Made by a program: the position numbers and the translations under genes. The notes below the pieces were generated by a model. It saw only the letters and a list, made by a program, of their open reading frames with translations. It did no database searches and was not told the DNA's origin. From Thermoleophilia bacterium (lineage in GTDB: Bacteria; Actinomycetota; Thermoleophilia; Miltoncostaeales; Miltoncostaeaceae): a DNA stretch of 58,860 nt. Numbering within the stretch: position 1 is the stretch's first letter; each line of letters starts with the position of its first letter. Below, in pieces: positions 44,741 through 53,382 of this stretch. The stretch lies in contig JALOLS010000029.1 of NCBI GenBank assembly GCA_025455865.1, positions 1 to 58,860 on the forward strand, given 5' to 3'.

Positions 44741-46219
44741 CTACCGGGCGGCCTCGGCCGCCCCGGCCGGCCCCGGCGCCCAGAGCAGGCCGCTGACCTC
44801 GCCGAGGGGGTCCAGGATGTGCATCCCGTCGCCGGTGATGACGAACTCACGGATGGAGGTGTCGTGGCGCGAGCCGCGCATCTTGAGCACGGTGAGCGCC
44901 CGGCGCACCGCGCCCGGGGTCTCCACGTAGCGCAGCAGCACGACGCAGTCGCTGATCGCCGGGACCTGGCCCTCGGCGGCCGGCCCGGCACCGGCGAGCG
45001 GCGAGGTGGTGGTGAGCACCGCGGGCACGCCGCGGTCCTTGAGCGTGGCCGCCAGGCCGGCGACGAACTCGCGCAGGGGCCGGGGGGCCTGGGTGCGCTC
45101 GAGCACGCCGAGGCCGTCCACCGCCACCCGCCGGGGCCCCAGGTCGTCGACCTCGCCCCGCACCTGCACGAGCAGGTCCTCGAGGCTCATCCGGTCCGGG
45201 TCCCGGGCGAGGATCCGCAGGCGGCCCGCGTCCTCGGCGGCCCCCAGGTCGATGCCCCAGCTCAGGGCGTTGCGCACGAGCTGCTCGCGGCCCTCCTCCA
45301 GCGAGAGCAGCAGGCCCGGCTCGCCGCGGGCGATCCCGGCCCGCATGAACTCGGTGACCACCAGGGTCTTGCCGCTGCCGGTGGGCCCGCTCACCAGCAC
45401 CATCGAGTCGCTGAACAGGCCGCCCCCGCACATGCGGTCGAGGTCGGCGATCCCCGACGAGATCCGCTCCCCCCCGGGGGTGCGGCCGAGCTCGATGGCC
45501 GAGTCGGGGATGACCGACAGCCCCCGGCGGGCGTCGATGGCGAACGGGTACTCGCCCCGGCGGTGCGACGCGCCGCGGAGCTTCAGGATCTCCACGGTGC
45601 GCCGGCGCTTCTCCTGCTCGAGCGGGTTGCGCAGGACGACCACGCCGTCGACCACGAACTCCTCGATCCCGTGCCGGGCGACCGACCCGTACTCGTCGAC
45701 GCGCTCGGCGGTGATGAGGGTGGTCACCCCCATCCCGTGCAGCGCGCGCACCATCCGCCGCAGCTCCCGCCGCACCGCGCCCGCGTCGGCGAACACCGCG
45801 AACAGGGAGCCGACCGAGTCCAGCACCACCCGGGTGGCCCCGATGCCGCGGACCGCCTCCCCCACCCGCAGCAGGAGCCCCCCGAGGTCGAAGGGGCCGA
45901 GCTCCGCGTGGTCCTCCTCGTCGGTGGCGGTCGCGTCCACGATCACGACCCGCCCCTGCCCCACCGCGCCGGCGAGGTCCCAGGGGGGCGCATCGAAGTG
46001 GGTGAGCAGGTCGCCCGGGGGCTCCTCGAAGGTGACCAGCACGCCCCGCTCGCCCGCCTGGGCGCCGGCCACCAGGTACTGCACGGCGAACACCGTCTTG
46101 CCCGCACCCGAGGTCCCGACCACCAGCGTCGCGCGCCCGCGCGGCAGCCCCCCGTCGGCGATCTCGTCGAAGCCCGGGACGCCCACCGCCAGGCGCCGGC
46201 CGTCCGGCGGCGGGCTCAC
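44741..46219 (-). CDS. kaiC: KaiC-family double-domain ATPase
   Basis: A 492-residue KaiC homologue with two RecA-like domains. Walker A motifs are GTSGAGKT (35-42) and GPTGSGKT (278-285); the catalytic Glu pairs follow in TFEEPP (65-66) and SLEEGR (308-309). The CII C-terminal part aligns as ISDCVVLLRYVE...KMRGSRHDTSIREF, and the positions of cyanobacterial Ser431/Thr432 read Pro420/Ala421, so the classic autophosphorylation cycle is not expected. It lacks the long A-loop tail that binds KaiA. GTG start overlaps the kaiB stop. Probably a stress or timing-related KaiC variant. Confidence 0.92.
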   Translation of the reverse strand: MSPPPDGRRLAVGVPGFDEIADGGLPRGRATLVVGTSGAGKTVFAVQYLVAGAQAGERGVLVTFEEPPGDLLTHFDAPPWDLAGAVGQGRVVIVDATATDEEDHAELGPFDLGGLLLRVGEAVRGIGATRVVLDSVGSLFAVFADAGAVRRELRRMVRALHGMGVTTLITAERVDEYGSVARHGIEEFVVDGVVVLRNPLEQEKRRRTVEILKLRGASHRRGEYPFAIDARRGLSVIPDSAIELGRTPGGERISSGIADLDRMCGGGLFSDSMVLVSGPTGSGKTLVVTEFMRAGIARGEPGLLLSLEEGREQLVRNALSWGIDLGAAEDAGRLRILARDPDRMSLEDLLVQVRGEVDDLGPRRVAVDGLGVLERTQAPRPLREFVAGLAATLKDRGVPAVLTTTSPLAGAGPAAEGQVPAISDCVVLLRYVETPGAVRRALTVLKMRGSRHDTSIREFVITGDGMHILDPLGEVSGLLWAPGPAGAAEAAR

Positions 46220-46572
46220 GCCACCGCCCCCCCGCCCGCCGCCCGCTCGCGCAGGAGCAGGTCGAGCTCGAGCACGACCATCAGGGAGTCGGCGTCGCGC
46301 AGGTCGCCGACGATCCGCCGGGTGGGCCCGGGCTCCAGCCGGATGAGGGTCGGCGTGGCCATGATCCGCTCGGCCCCGGCGCGGTCGGGGTGCTCGAGCA
46401 GGTCGACCACCTCGACCTCGCAGCGCAGGCCCGGCAGCCGGTCCCGCAGGTCGGCCACCGTCGCGAGCGCCCGGCGGGAGTACAGGCTCCCCCCGGTCAC
46501 GAAGAGCCGCAGGCGGCACCCTGGGACGTCGCCGCCCCCATCCCGAGCCTCCGCGTCACCGGTCATCGTCAC
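46216..46572 (-). CDS. kaiB: KaiB-family protein
   Basis: A 118-residue KaiB: LRLFVTGGSLYSRRALATVADLRDRL, EVVDLLEHPDRAGAERIMATPTLIRL and IVGDLRDADSLM match the fold-switching thioredoxin-like family. The GTG start at 46572 lies nine bases after TAGCAT (leaderless); an ATG at 46566 is an alternative. The stop overlaps kaiC (GTGA), consistent with complex formation. KaiA is absent, as is usual outside cyanobacteria. Confidence 0.93.
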   Translation of the reverse strand: MTMTGDAEARDGGGDVPGCRLRLFVTGGSLYSRRALATVADLRDRLPGLRCEVEVVDLLEHPDRAGAERIMATPTLIRLEPGPTRRIVGDLRDADSLMVVLELDLLLRERAAGGGAVA

Positions 46573-46581
46573 GGTGCGTGG

Positions 46582-46587
46582 ATGCTA
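46582..46587 (-). promoter_or_regulatory. -10 box TAGCAT, leaderless kaiBC promoter
   Basis: On the minus strand TAGCAT is followed by nine bases and the GTG at 46572; it lies 6 bases past the pilus operon terminator. Confidence 0.55.
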
Positions 46588-46592
46588 CGGGA

Positions 46593-46630
46593 CGGCCCCC
46601 GGGGATCCGCGCGGGATCCGCCGGGGGCCG
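46593..46630 (-). terminator. Pilus operon terminator hairpin
   Basis: CGGCCCCCGG and CCGGGGGCCG form a perfect ten-base stem with an 18-base loop that itself contains GGATCC repeats. It starts 19 bases after the lipoprotein stop at 46649. No U-tract. Confidence 0.65.
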
Positions 46631-46648
46631 CCGCGACCCCGCCCGCCG

Positions 46649-47473
46649 TCAGGCGCCGACCGCGCGGACGTCGACCAGCTTGACCTTGTAGCTCTGCCGC
46701 GCCGTCTGGTTGTAGAGGGTGATCGACTCGCCCTCCTCGAGGGTCACCGTGTCGGTGCCGTCCGGCAGGAGCCCGGCCGCGAGCTGGAGCACGACCGACT
46801 TCGCCCCGATCGTCTTCACGGTGAACTGCTGGGTGTCCGGCGGGATGGCGTCGCCCTCGCGGGCGACCACCGGCTCCCCGGAGATGTCGAAGTCGGCCTC
46901 GAGCGCGTTCGGCGTGGTGACCGGCGTCGACGGGGCCGGCGAGGTGGTCGGGTCGGCCGGCGCCGAGGGGGTGCCCGGGGCCGCCGGGGTGCCCGGCGTC
47001 GCGGCCGGCGTGACCGCGGTCGCGGGGGTGCCCGGCACCGCGACCACCGGGGCCGCGTCGATCGGGGTGCCGCCCGGCGGAGGCGCGGCGGTCCCGCCCC
47101 CGGCGGTGGCCGGCGTGCCGGTCGAGCCCTCGCTCGCCGAGGCCGCCGCGCCCCCGTCCTCGGCCTCGCGCACCTGCTGGTGGAAGACGTCCTTGGGGGT
47201 GCCGAACCGGTCGAGCCCGGTGAGGGCCGCCGACTGGCTGCGGTCGCTCACCTCCTGCGGCGCGCCCAGGGCCACCACGGCCTGGCCCAGCGCGGCCCCT
47301 GCGGGCGCCCCGGGCGCCGCACCGGGCGCGCCGGCGACCACCGGCTGGCCGGCGGTGGTGTCGGCGGCCGTGGACTCCCCGCCGCCTCCGCCGCCGCAGC
47401 CGCCGACCAGCCCCACGCCCCCGAGCAGGAGCGCCGCGGCCGCGGCCGCCAGGCGGTTGGACCGGGGGATCAT
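46649..47473 (-). CDS. Lipoprotein in PilP position of pilus operon
   Basis: A 274-residue exported protein. The N-terminus has a lipobox-like GLVGGC (Cys26), then a Gly stretch, a long low-complexity Ala/Pro/Thr region (about 30-190) and a C-terminal compact beta domain (FTVKTIGAKSVVLQLAAG...TVTLEEGESITLYNQTARQSYKVKLVDV). Position after pilO matches pilP, a lipoprotein with a small beta domain in Gram-negatives, but sequence similarity to PilP is not evident. ATG overlaps the pilO stop. It could link the inner pilus complex to cell wall. Confidence 0.7.
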   Translation of the reverse strand: MIPRSNRLAAAAAALLLGGVGLVGGCGGGGGGESTAADTTAGQPVVAGAPGAAPGAPAGAALGQAVVALGAPQEVSDRSQSAALTGLDRFGTPKDVFHQQVREAEDGGAAASASEGSTGTPATAGGGTAAPPPGGTPIDAAPVVAVPGTPATAVTPAATPGTPAAPGTPSAPADPTTSPAPSTPVTTPNALEADFDISGEPVVAREGDAIPPDTQQFTVKTIGAKSVVLQLAAGLLPDGTDTVTLEEGESITLYNQTARQSYKVKLVDVRAVGA

Positions 47474-48189
47474 TGGGTCGCACCTCCGCTCGGGGCCGGC
47501 GCGGCCGGAGCCGTGCCGACGTTCGGGTTCACCATGCCGGGCGCCGTCGCGCCCGCCGCGCCGCCGGCCGCCGGGTCGGTCCGCGAGAAGGCGACGATGT
47601 CGAGGGTCGCCTGCACGCGGTCCTCCGACGCCCGCCGGGCCGCCCCGGACGCCGCCCCGGCCTGGGCCTCGTCCTCCGGGGCCAGGCCGAGCTCGAAGCC
47701 GGTGAGCGCGAGCAGCCGGCCCCCGACCTGCGGCCGGACCCGCTCATCCAGGCCCACCAGGTCGTGCATGCGGTAGAGGAAGTCGTCGACGTCGAAGAAG
47801 TCGCCGCTCACCCGGACCTGGAACTGCGTGCCGGTGACCTCGCCGTAGGGCGTGGTCTTGCTGGTGGAGACCTCCTCCAGCCGCACGTCGGAGCGCGCCG
47901 CCAGCCGCTCGAGCTGCACCAGCGCACCCGGCACCTGGGGCGAGTCGGGCACGGCCTTGGCCATGCGCAGCGACTCGGCCGCGCGCGCGGCCAGGGCGCC
48001 CTTCTCGCCCTGCATCCGGGTGAGGGTGTCCGTGAGCTCGGCCACCCGCTGCCCGGTCGTGGCGATCTCGTCGCGGCGCTGGGCGATCTCCGCCCCCGCG
48101 GGCCGGATGGAGAAGTACCAGACGCCGCCCAGCAGGACCGCGAGGAGCAGGCCCGCCAGGATCAGCTTGTCGCGCTTGGAGATCTTCAT
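47470..48189 (-). CDS. pilO: Type IV pilus assembly protein PilO-like
   Basis: A 239-residue bitopic membrane protein: short cytosolic N-terminus, one helix (LILAGLLLAVLLGGVWYF, about 9-26), coiled coil (IAQRRDEIATTGQRVAELTDTL) and a ferredoxin-like domain (TGTQFQVRVSGDFFDVDDFLYRMHDLV), the classic PilO layout, with an added Ala/Pro-rich C-terminal tail. It would pair with PilN in the inner-membrane alignment complex. Stops and starts overlap on both sides. Confidence 0.88.
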   Translation of the reverse strand: MKISKRDKLILAGLLLAVLLGGVWYFSIRPAGAEIAQRRDEIATTGQRVAELTDTLTRMQGEKGALAARAAESLRMAKAVPDSPQVPGALVQLERLAARSDVRLEEVSTSKTTPYGEVTGTQFQVRVSGDFFDVDDFLYRMHDLVGLDERVRPQVGGRLLALTGFELGLAPEDEAQAGAASGAARRASEDRVQATLDIVAFSRTDPAAGGAAGATAPGMVNPNVGTAPAAPAPSGGATQ

Positions 48190-48851
48190 GGCGTGACCCC
48201 GGTGGGGATGGAGGCGGAGGCCCCGTCGGCCGCGACCACCGACTGGCGGTCACGCCCGCGGGCGTCGAGCGCGGCGTCGATCTCGAACCGCACCACCGTG
48301 CGGCCGTCGATCGTCTGCCGCTGGGCCCGCGCGAGCCGGGGCTCGCCCAGGCCGGGCACCGAGGCCACCCGCACCATGGCGAGGGCGACCTGGCGATGGG
48401 TGTAGGCGAAGCCCTCCACGTGCAGGCCGACCGGGACCTCGGTCGGGGCCTGGCCCGGCGTGGCGGCGGTCACCCCGAGGTTCGGGGTCGCACCCTTGAG
48501 CTTGGTCAGCCAGACCTGCCGGGGCATGACCGTGGCCACGTTGCGCACCACCCGCTCCCAGTTGACCCGCGCGAGCGTGAGCCCGACCACCAGCTGCCGC
48601 TCGGCGGCGGCGCGCTCGGCCTGGGCCTGCACGTCGGCGAAGGCGCCCAGGCGCGTGGTCAGGTCGGCCTCCTGGGCCTGGAGCGCCGTGAGCTGCTCGC
48701 CCAGGTCGGCCTTCTCGGCGCGGAGCGACCAGCCCCACCACCCCATCGCGCCGACCGCCGCGACGGCGACGAGGCCGGCGGCCGCGCCCTTGGCCGAGCC
48801 GAAGCCGCGGGGGCCGCGGCGGCCGGCGGGCAGGAGGTTGACGGCGTTCAC
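48186..48851 (-). CDS. pilN: Type IV pilus assembly protein PilN-like
   Basis: A 221-residue PilN. The N-terminal VNAVNLLPAGRR motif (INLLP type) docks into PilM; one helix follows (AAAGLVAVAAVGAMGWWGW, about 23-41), then coiled coil and a ferredoxin-like domain (VNWERVVRNVATVMPRQVWLTKLKG). The GTG start overlaps the pilM stop (GTGA). Confidence 0.9.
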   Translation of the reverse strand: MNAVNLLPAGRRGPRGFGSAKGAAAGLVAVAAVGAMGWWGWSLRAEKADLGEQLTALQAQEADLTTRLGAFADVQAQAERAAAERQLVVGLTLARVNWERVVRNVATVMPRQVWLTKLKGATPNLGVTAATPGQAPTEVPVGLHVEGFAYTHRQVALAMVRVASVPGLGEPRLARAQRQTIDGRTVVRFEIDAALDARGRDRQSVVAADGASASIPTGVTP

Positions 48852-49921
48852 GACCCCTCCGTCCCGTCCAGGGCGAGCCCGACGGCGACCGCGGCGCGAG
48901 CCGGCACCTCCGGGGCGACCTCGCCCACGGGGTCGAGGTGCAGGAGGGCGTCGCCGCGGTCCACCGGGATGCCGAGGGACTGCTGCAGGTAGCGGTCCAG
49001 TCCGCCGCACAGGGCCGTGCCGCCCGAGAGCACCAGGCGGTCGATGGGCCGTGCGAAGCCCTGGGAGCCGTAGTAGTCGAGCGACCGGCGGACCTCCTGC
49101 ACCAGCGGCCGGGCCCCCAGGGCCAGGGCGTGGCGCACCTCGGTCACCGTGTCGGCGTCCCAGCCCTCGGGCACCTCGCCGAGCAGGCCGCACGCGTTCT
49201 TGAGGGCCTCGGCCTCGGCCGGCGGGAGCCCGGTGCGATCGGCCACCGCCCGGGTGAGCTGGGCGCCCCCGAACGGCACCAGCCGGGTGAACTGGCAGCG
49301 CCGGTCGAGGGCCACGATCACGTTGGTCATCGACGCCCCCACGTGGCAGACCACCTGCGCGGGAGCGCCGGCGGCGCCCTCGTCCAGGAGCCCGGGCGGC
49401 GGGAGCAGCGCCCGCAGGAGCGCGAACGCCTCGAGGTCGATCCCGACCGGCTGGAGCCCGGCCTTGCGGACCCCGCTGACCAGCGCCTCGATCATGTCGC
49501 GGTGGGCGGCCACCAGCATGATCCGCTCGCGCGGCCCCGACTCGCTCTCGTAGCGCAGGATGGGCTGGAAGTCGACGAGGGCCTGGTCGGGCGGGATCGG
49601 GATGTGCTCGGCGGCCTCGAACTCGACCGCCGCCCGCCGCTCGCCCGGATCGTCGATGGCCGGCATCTCGATGGCCCGCACCAGCACCCGCTGGTTGGCC
49701 ACCCCGAGCCGCACCCGGCGCCCGGAGAGCTTGGACGCGCGCCACATGCGCTTGAGCGCCTGGCCGAGGGCGTCCGGCTGCTCCACCTCGCCGTCGACCA
49801 CCAGGCCGTCGGGGAGGGGCTCGACCACCGCCTTGCTGAGGGAGAGCCGGTCGCGGCTCGCGCGGAGCTCGACGGCGGCGACCGAGCTCGATCCGATGTC
49901 CAGTGCGACGACGGTGCTCAC
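48848..49921 (-). CDS. pilM: Type IV pilus assembly protein PilM
   Basis: A 357-residue actin-like (FtsA/PilM) cytosolic ATPase. STVVALDIGSSSVAAVEL is the phosphate-1 motif, VVCHVGASMTNVIV the phosphate-2 motif, and LVLSGGTALCGGLDRYL the adenosine motif. It recruits PilN to the pilus base. The GTG at 49921 is chosen because GAGGAG lies about 9 bases upstream and the fold begins there; the frame is open further upstream into pilD. Confidence 0.93.
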   Translation of the reverse strand: MSTVVALDIGSSSVAAVELRASRDRLSLSKAVVEPLPDGLVVDGEVEQPDALGQALKRMWRASKLSGRRVRLGVANQRVLVRAIEMPAIDDPGERRAAVEFEAAEHIPIPPDQALVDFQPILRYESESGPRERIMLVAAHRDMIEALVSGVRKAGLQPVGIDLEAFALLRALLPPPGLLDEGAAGAPAQVVCHVGASMTNVIVALDRRCQFTRLVPFGGAQLTRAVADRTGLPPAEAEALKNACGLLGEVPEGWDADTVTEVRHALALGARPLVQEVRRSLDYYGSQGFARPIDRLVLSGGTALCGGLDRYLQQSLGIPVDRGDALLHLDPVGEVAPEVPARAAVAVGLALDGTEGS

Positions 49922-49958
49922 TTGGGGAGGCTCCTCACGAGGGACACTGCGCCGCCGC

Positions 49959-50729
49959 TCATCCGAGGCGGTCGGCGTACCAGCCGAGCATCGACGGCCC
50001 CCACCAGAGCGCCACCAGGGCACCGGCGGCCAGGAAGGGTCCGAAGGGAAGGGCCATCTTCCGCGCCCCCCGCCCGAACCGGGCGAGCAGGACGACGCCG
50101 AGGGCGGCGCCCGCGGCGAAGGCGACGGCCATGGCCGGGATGACCGAGCTGCCCAGCACGGCGCCGAGCAGCAGGGCGAGCTTCACGTCGCCCATCCCCA
50201 TGCCGGCCGGGTAGGCCAGGGCGAGGATGAGCAGGAACGCCGCGGCCCCCGCCGCGGCGGTGACCGGGACCCACCAGCGCGCCGGGTCGGCGGCCACCGC
50301 GAAGGCGAGGCCGGCCGCGGCGGCGGGCAGGACGATGACGTCGGGGATGAGCTTGTGCTCGAGGTCGATGACGACCACCGGCACCAGCGTGAGGGCGAGC
50401 ACCGCCGCGGCGAGGCCGCGCCAGGTCGCCCCGAAGGTGACGATGGCCAGGGCCGCGAGCCCGCCGCTCACCAGCTCGAGGGCGGGGTAGCGCCAGGGGA
50501 CGCGCGCGCCGCAGCCGCGGCAGCGCCCGCCCTGGATCACCCAGGAGACGACCGGCACCAGCTCGTACCAGGAGAGCGTGCGGTCGCACGCGGTGCAGTG
50601 CGAGCGCGGGTGCGAGAGGCTCTCGCCCCGCGGCCAGCGCCAGCAGGCCACCGAGAAGAACGAGCCGGCCGCCAGGCCGACCAGGCCGGCCACCACCGCC
50701 CAGAACCAGGTGGGGGCGCCCAGGGTCAC
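49959..50729 (-). CDS. pilD: Prepilin peptidase
   Basis: A 256-residue polytopic aspartic protease of family A24 that cleaves and N-methylates prepilins. The N-terminal loop has two CxxC pairs (CTAC, CRGC), a zinc-binding feature of bifunctional PilD. Catalytic Asp residues are in VVIDLEHKLIPD and GMGMGDVK. About eight helices. GTG start overlaps the FN3-like protein stop. Its substrate is likely the pilin encoded just upstream. Confidence 0.94.
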   Translation of the reverse strand: MTLGAPTWFWAVVAGLVGLAAGSFFSVACWRWPRGESLSHPRSHCTACDRTLSWYELVPVVSWVIQGGRCRGCGARVPWRYPALELVSGGLAALAIVTFGATWRGLAAAVLALTLVPVVVIDLEHKLIPDVIVLPAAAAGLAFAVAADPARWWVPVTAAAGAAAFLLILALAYPAGMGMGDVKLALLLGAVLGSSVIPAMAVAFAAGAALGVVLLARFGRGARKMALPFGPFLAAGALVALWWGPSMLGWYADRLG

Positions 50730-53365
50730 CGGCGACCCCGGAGCACGAAGCGGTCGTAGACGAAGAGCTTGCGCTGCCGGCTCTTGCCGGCGGCCAGCCG
50801 CCGGTCGCCGGGCACCAGCAGCCGCAGGCGGTAGCGGCCGGGGTCCATCGTCGCCCGCATGCTCACCCGGAACCGGGGGCGCGCGGGGGTGATGGTGCGG
50901 ATGGTCTCCCAGCCCGAGGCGCCCAGGGCCTGCAGGCGCACCAGCCGGCGGGGGTAGACCGACCCGCTGACCCGCAGGCGGCCCTTGCGGGCGACCTTGC
51001 CGGAGGCGAGCACCAGGGTCACCCGCGGCCCGACCTCGACGCCGAACGGCGCGATGCCCTCCGGGTGCGCCTCGGTGGCCGCCCAGCGCAGGCGGTAGTC
51101 GGCCGAGCGCTTGGGCCGGATGCGGAAGGCGTAGCGCCCGCGGGCGTCGCCCTTCACGGTCCCGAAGAACCGGTAGTCGCGGTCCGGGAACGCCCGGCGC
51201 TCCAGGACCAGCACCGGCTTCTTGATGCGGCCGCCGCCGAAGGCGAGCGCGCCGACCACGGTCACGGTGTCGCCGTAGCCGACCCGCGTCGGGATCTGGT
51301 TCAGGCCGAAGTCCGGGGGCAGCATGCTGCGGAACGATCGGGCCGGGCTCCAGGGCCCCAGCGACTCATCGCAGTAGTCGGCCCGCACCCGCCAGAACCA
51401 CCGCCCCGGGCCGGTGACCTCCTTGGCCGTGGGCACCATCGCGGTCTGGTAGGTCGAGAGCGCGCCCTCCGCGTCGTCCTGCGGGAAGTCCGGCCCCTTG
51501 TTGATCTGCACCCGGTAGGAGCATGCGTGGGGGACGGGCTTCCAGCGCATGAGCGGCGAGCCGACCACCACCGCGCCGTCCTCGGGCTCGAGCGCCAGGG
51601 GGCGCGGCGAGGTGAGGGTGAACGTGCCGACCGGGCTCCAGGTCTGGCCGTTGCCGACCCCGTCGATGGGCCGCACGTGCCAGTACCAGGTGCCGTCCTT
51701 GAGGCGCTTGGCGTTGGAGAACGAGCCGGGCGCCATCCCGGTGCCCCACACCACCGCCTTGACGCCCTCCGAGCCGGACTCACCGCCGCCGGCGTTGCCC
51801 TTGGCGTCGCCCAGCGACGCCGAGAACTGCCGGTCCTGGCTGAGCTGGACCTCGAAGCGGGCCGCGCCGGGGACCTGCGACCAGGACAGCACCGGCGGCT
51901 CGCTCACCGTGGTGCCGTCGGCCAGGCCGAGCACCACGCGGGTCTGCTTGCGGAACTGCGACCGCGGGGCGAGCGCCTCGTCGATCATCCAGCGCGGGTC
52001 GGCGTTGTCCATGTTCGCGCCCCAGACCACCCGCCACCAGTAGCCGGTGCCGACCTGGTTGTCGGCCAGGGGCACCCGCGGCACCCAGTCGGTCGAGGGC
52101 GTCGTGTCGGACGCGATCACGTTGTTGAACTGCGGGTCGGTGGCCACGTCGACGCGGTAGATCTTCGCGCCGCTCGCCGGCGACCAGTGCAGGTGGGGCA
52201 TGAGCGCGCTGTCGGAGTCGCCCGCCTGCTGCAGCACCGGCTCGGGCGCCGAGGGGGGCTGGTCGACGTAGGAGATCCGCCGCACCGGCGCCCAGGTGCC
52301 GTACACGCCGTTGACCATCGGGCGCACGCGCCACCAGTAGTCCTGCCCGCGGAACAGGCCCTTGGCCTTGTGCTCGAGCACGTCGGGGGCGAAGCCGGTG
52401 TTGGCGGTCTCGCCGTTCACCTTGAGGTCCTCGCCCACCCAGGTGTGCTGGCGGGCGGTGATCTGGACCTGGTACTTCTCGGCGCCGGGCACCGGGTTCC
52501 AGCGCAGGGAGATGCTGTGCACCGCCTCGCCGTCGGCCGGCCCGAGCACCTCGGGGGCCACCCAGGCCTTGGTGAACTGCGCCCCGGCGACCCACGGCCC
52601 CGGGTTGTCCTTGGGGTCGCGGGCGCGGACCCGCCAGCCGTAGGAGTCGTCGGGCAGCACGCCGGCCGTGCCCGGCGTGAAGAACGCCGAGTGGAAGTGC
52701 AGGCCCATGTAGGTGGGGGTGGCGAACTGGTCGCCCGCGGCCACCTCGACCTCGTACTCCTTGGCCCCGGCGAGCGGCTCCCAGGCGAAGTACGGGTTGA
52801 GCAGGAACTGGGTCTGCGCGGGGCCGCCCGGGACCGCCGACTGGCGCAGGCCGCCGACCGCGGCGGGCCACCGCTTGGTGAACCGGGCCGGGTCGCTCGG
52901 CATGCCGACCACCCCGGCCACGTCGGTCGCGGTCACGCGCCAGTGGTAGGCGCCGTCCGGCAGGAGCACGTCGGGCGCGACGGCCGGCTGGTCGGTCACC
53001 TTGGACCACACCACCCCGGTGAAGGCGGCGTTGCCGGAGATCTCGACCTTGTACTCCTTGGCCCCCTGGACCGGGGTCCAGGAGAGCACCACCGGCTCCT
53101 CGGGGTAGTCGTGCGGGTCGGTGGTGCCGTCGGGCGTGAGCCCCGTCGGCCGGCTGGCCGCCCGGTCCGCCTTGAAGGGCGAGCGGACCGCCGGCGCCGT
53201 GGCGGCGTCCGGGGCGGCCGGGGCGGGCGTCGCGCCCGTCGGCGCCGGGGTGGCCGGCGTCGTCTGGGTGGGCGAGGCCGGCGTGACGGGCTCGCCGGCC
53301 GCCACGGCGGCGGCGGGGAGACCGAGCAGGGCGAGGGCCAGGGCGAGTCCGAGGGGGCGCCACAT
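50726..53365 (-). CDS. Giant secreted FN3-like repeat protein heading the pilus operon
   Basis: An 879-residue exported protein. The signal peptide (about 1-23) is followed by an Ala/Pro/Thr-rich linker and about six FN3-like modules, each ending with an aromatic W-R/H-V strand (YHWRVTATD, YGWRVRARD, YWWRVRPM, YWWRVVWG, WYWHVRPID, WFWRVRADY) and starting with an LSW/LRWNPV.GA..Y.V strand. The C-terminal 150 residues are different beta domains (ARGRYAFRIRPKRSADYRLRW, then GKVARKGRLRVSGSVYPRR). No membrane anchor is seen. It precedes pilD with a GTGA overlap, so it is made with the pilus machinery. A pilus-associated adhesin or wall-spanning channel component is a reasonable guess. Confidence 0.8.
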   Translation of the reverse strand: MWRPLGLALALALLGLPAAAVAAGEPVTPASPTQTTPATPAPTGATPAPAAPDAATAPAVRSPFKADRAASRPTGLTPDGTTDPHDYPEEPVVLSWTPVQGAKEYKVEISGNAAFTGVVWSKVTDQPAVAPDVLLPDGAYHWRVTATDVAGVVGMPSDPARFTKRWPAAVGGLRQSAVPGGPAQTQFLLNPYFAWEPLAGAKEYEVEVAAGDQFATPTYMGLHFHSAFFTPGTAGVLPDDSYGWRVRARDPKDNPGPWVAGAQFTKAWVAPEVLGPADGEAVHSISLRWNPVPGAEKYQVQITARQHTWVGEDLKVNGETANTGFAPDVLEHKAKGLFRGQDYWWRVRPMVNGVYGTWAPVRRISYVDQPPSAPEPVLQQAGDSDSALMPHLHWSPASGAKIYRVDVATDPQFNNVIASDTTPSTDWVPRVPLADNQVGTGYWWRVVWGANMDNADPRWMIDEALAPRSQFRKQTRVVLGLADGTTVSEPPVLSWSQVPGAARFEVQLSQDRQFSASLGDAKGNAGGGESGSEGVKAVVWGTGMAPGSFSNAKRLKDGTWYWHVRPIDGVGNGQTWSPVGTFTLTSPRPLALEPEDGAVVVGSPLMRWKPVPHACSYRVQINKGPDFPQDDAEGALSTYQTAMVPTAKEVTGPGRWFWRVRADYCDESLGPWSPARSFRSMLPPDFGLNQIPTRVGYGDTVTVVGALAFGGGRIKKPVLVLERRAFPDRDYRFFGTVKGDARGRYAFRIRPKRSADYRLRWAATEAHPEGIAPFGVEVGPRVTLVLASGKVARKGRLRVSGSVYPRRLVRLQALGASGWETIRTITPARPRFRVSMRATMDPGRYRLRLLVPGDRRLAAGKSRQRKLFVYDRFVLRGRR

Positions 53366-53376
53366 CGTGGGCTCCG

Positions 53377-53382
53377 ACGGTA
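53377..53382 (-). promoter_or_regulatory. -10 box TACCGT, pilus operon promoter
   Basis: On the minus strand TACCGT is followed by eleven bases and the ATG at 53365, giving a leader of about 4 bases or none. Confidence 0.45.

Noticed and set aside
46593-46630. GGATCC-rich inverted repeat as a mobile-element end or recombination site
   Set aside because: It is positioned exactly after the pilus operon stop and explained by a terminator stem; there is no second copy or transposase.
44819-47776. Long plus-strand open frame opposite kaiBC and pilus genes
   Set aside because: It spans several real genes on the other strand, including promoter and terminator, and has no protein-like features.
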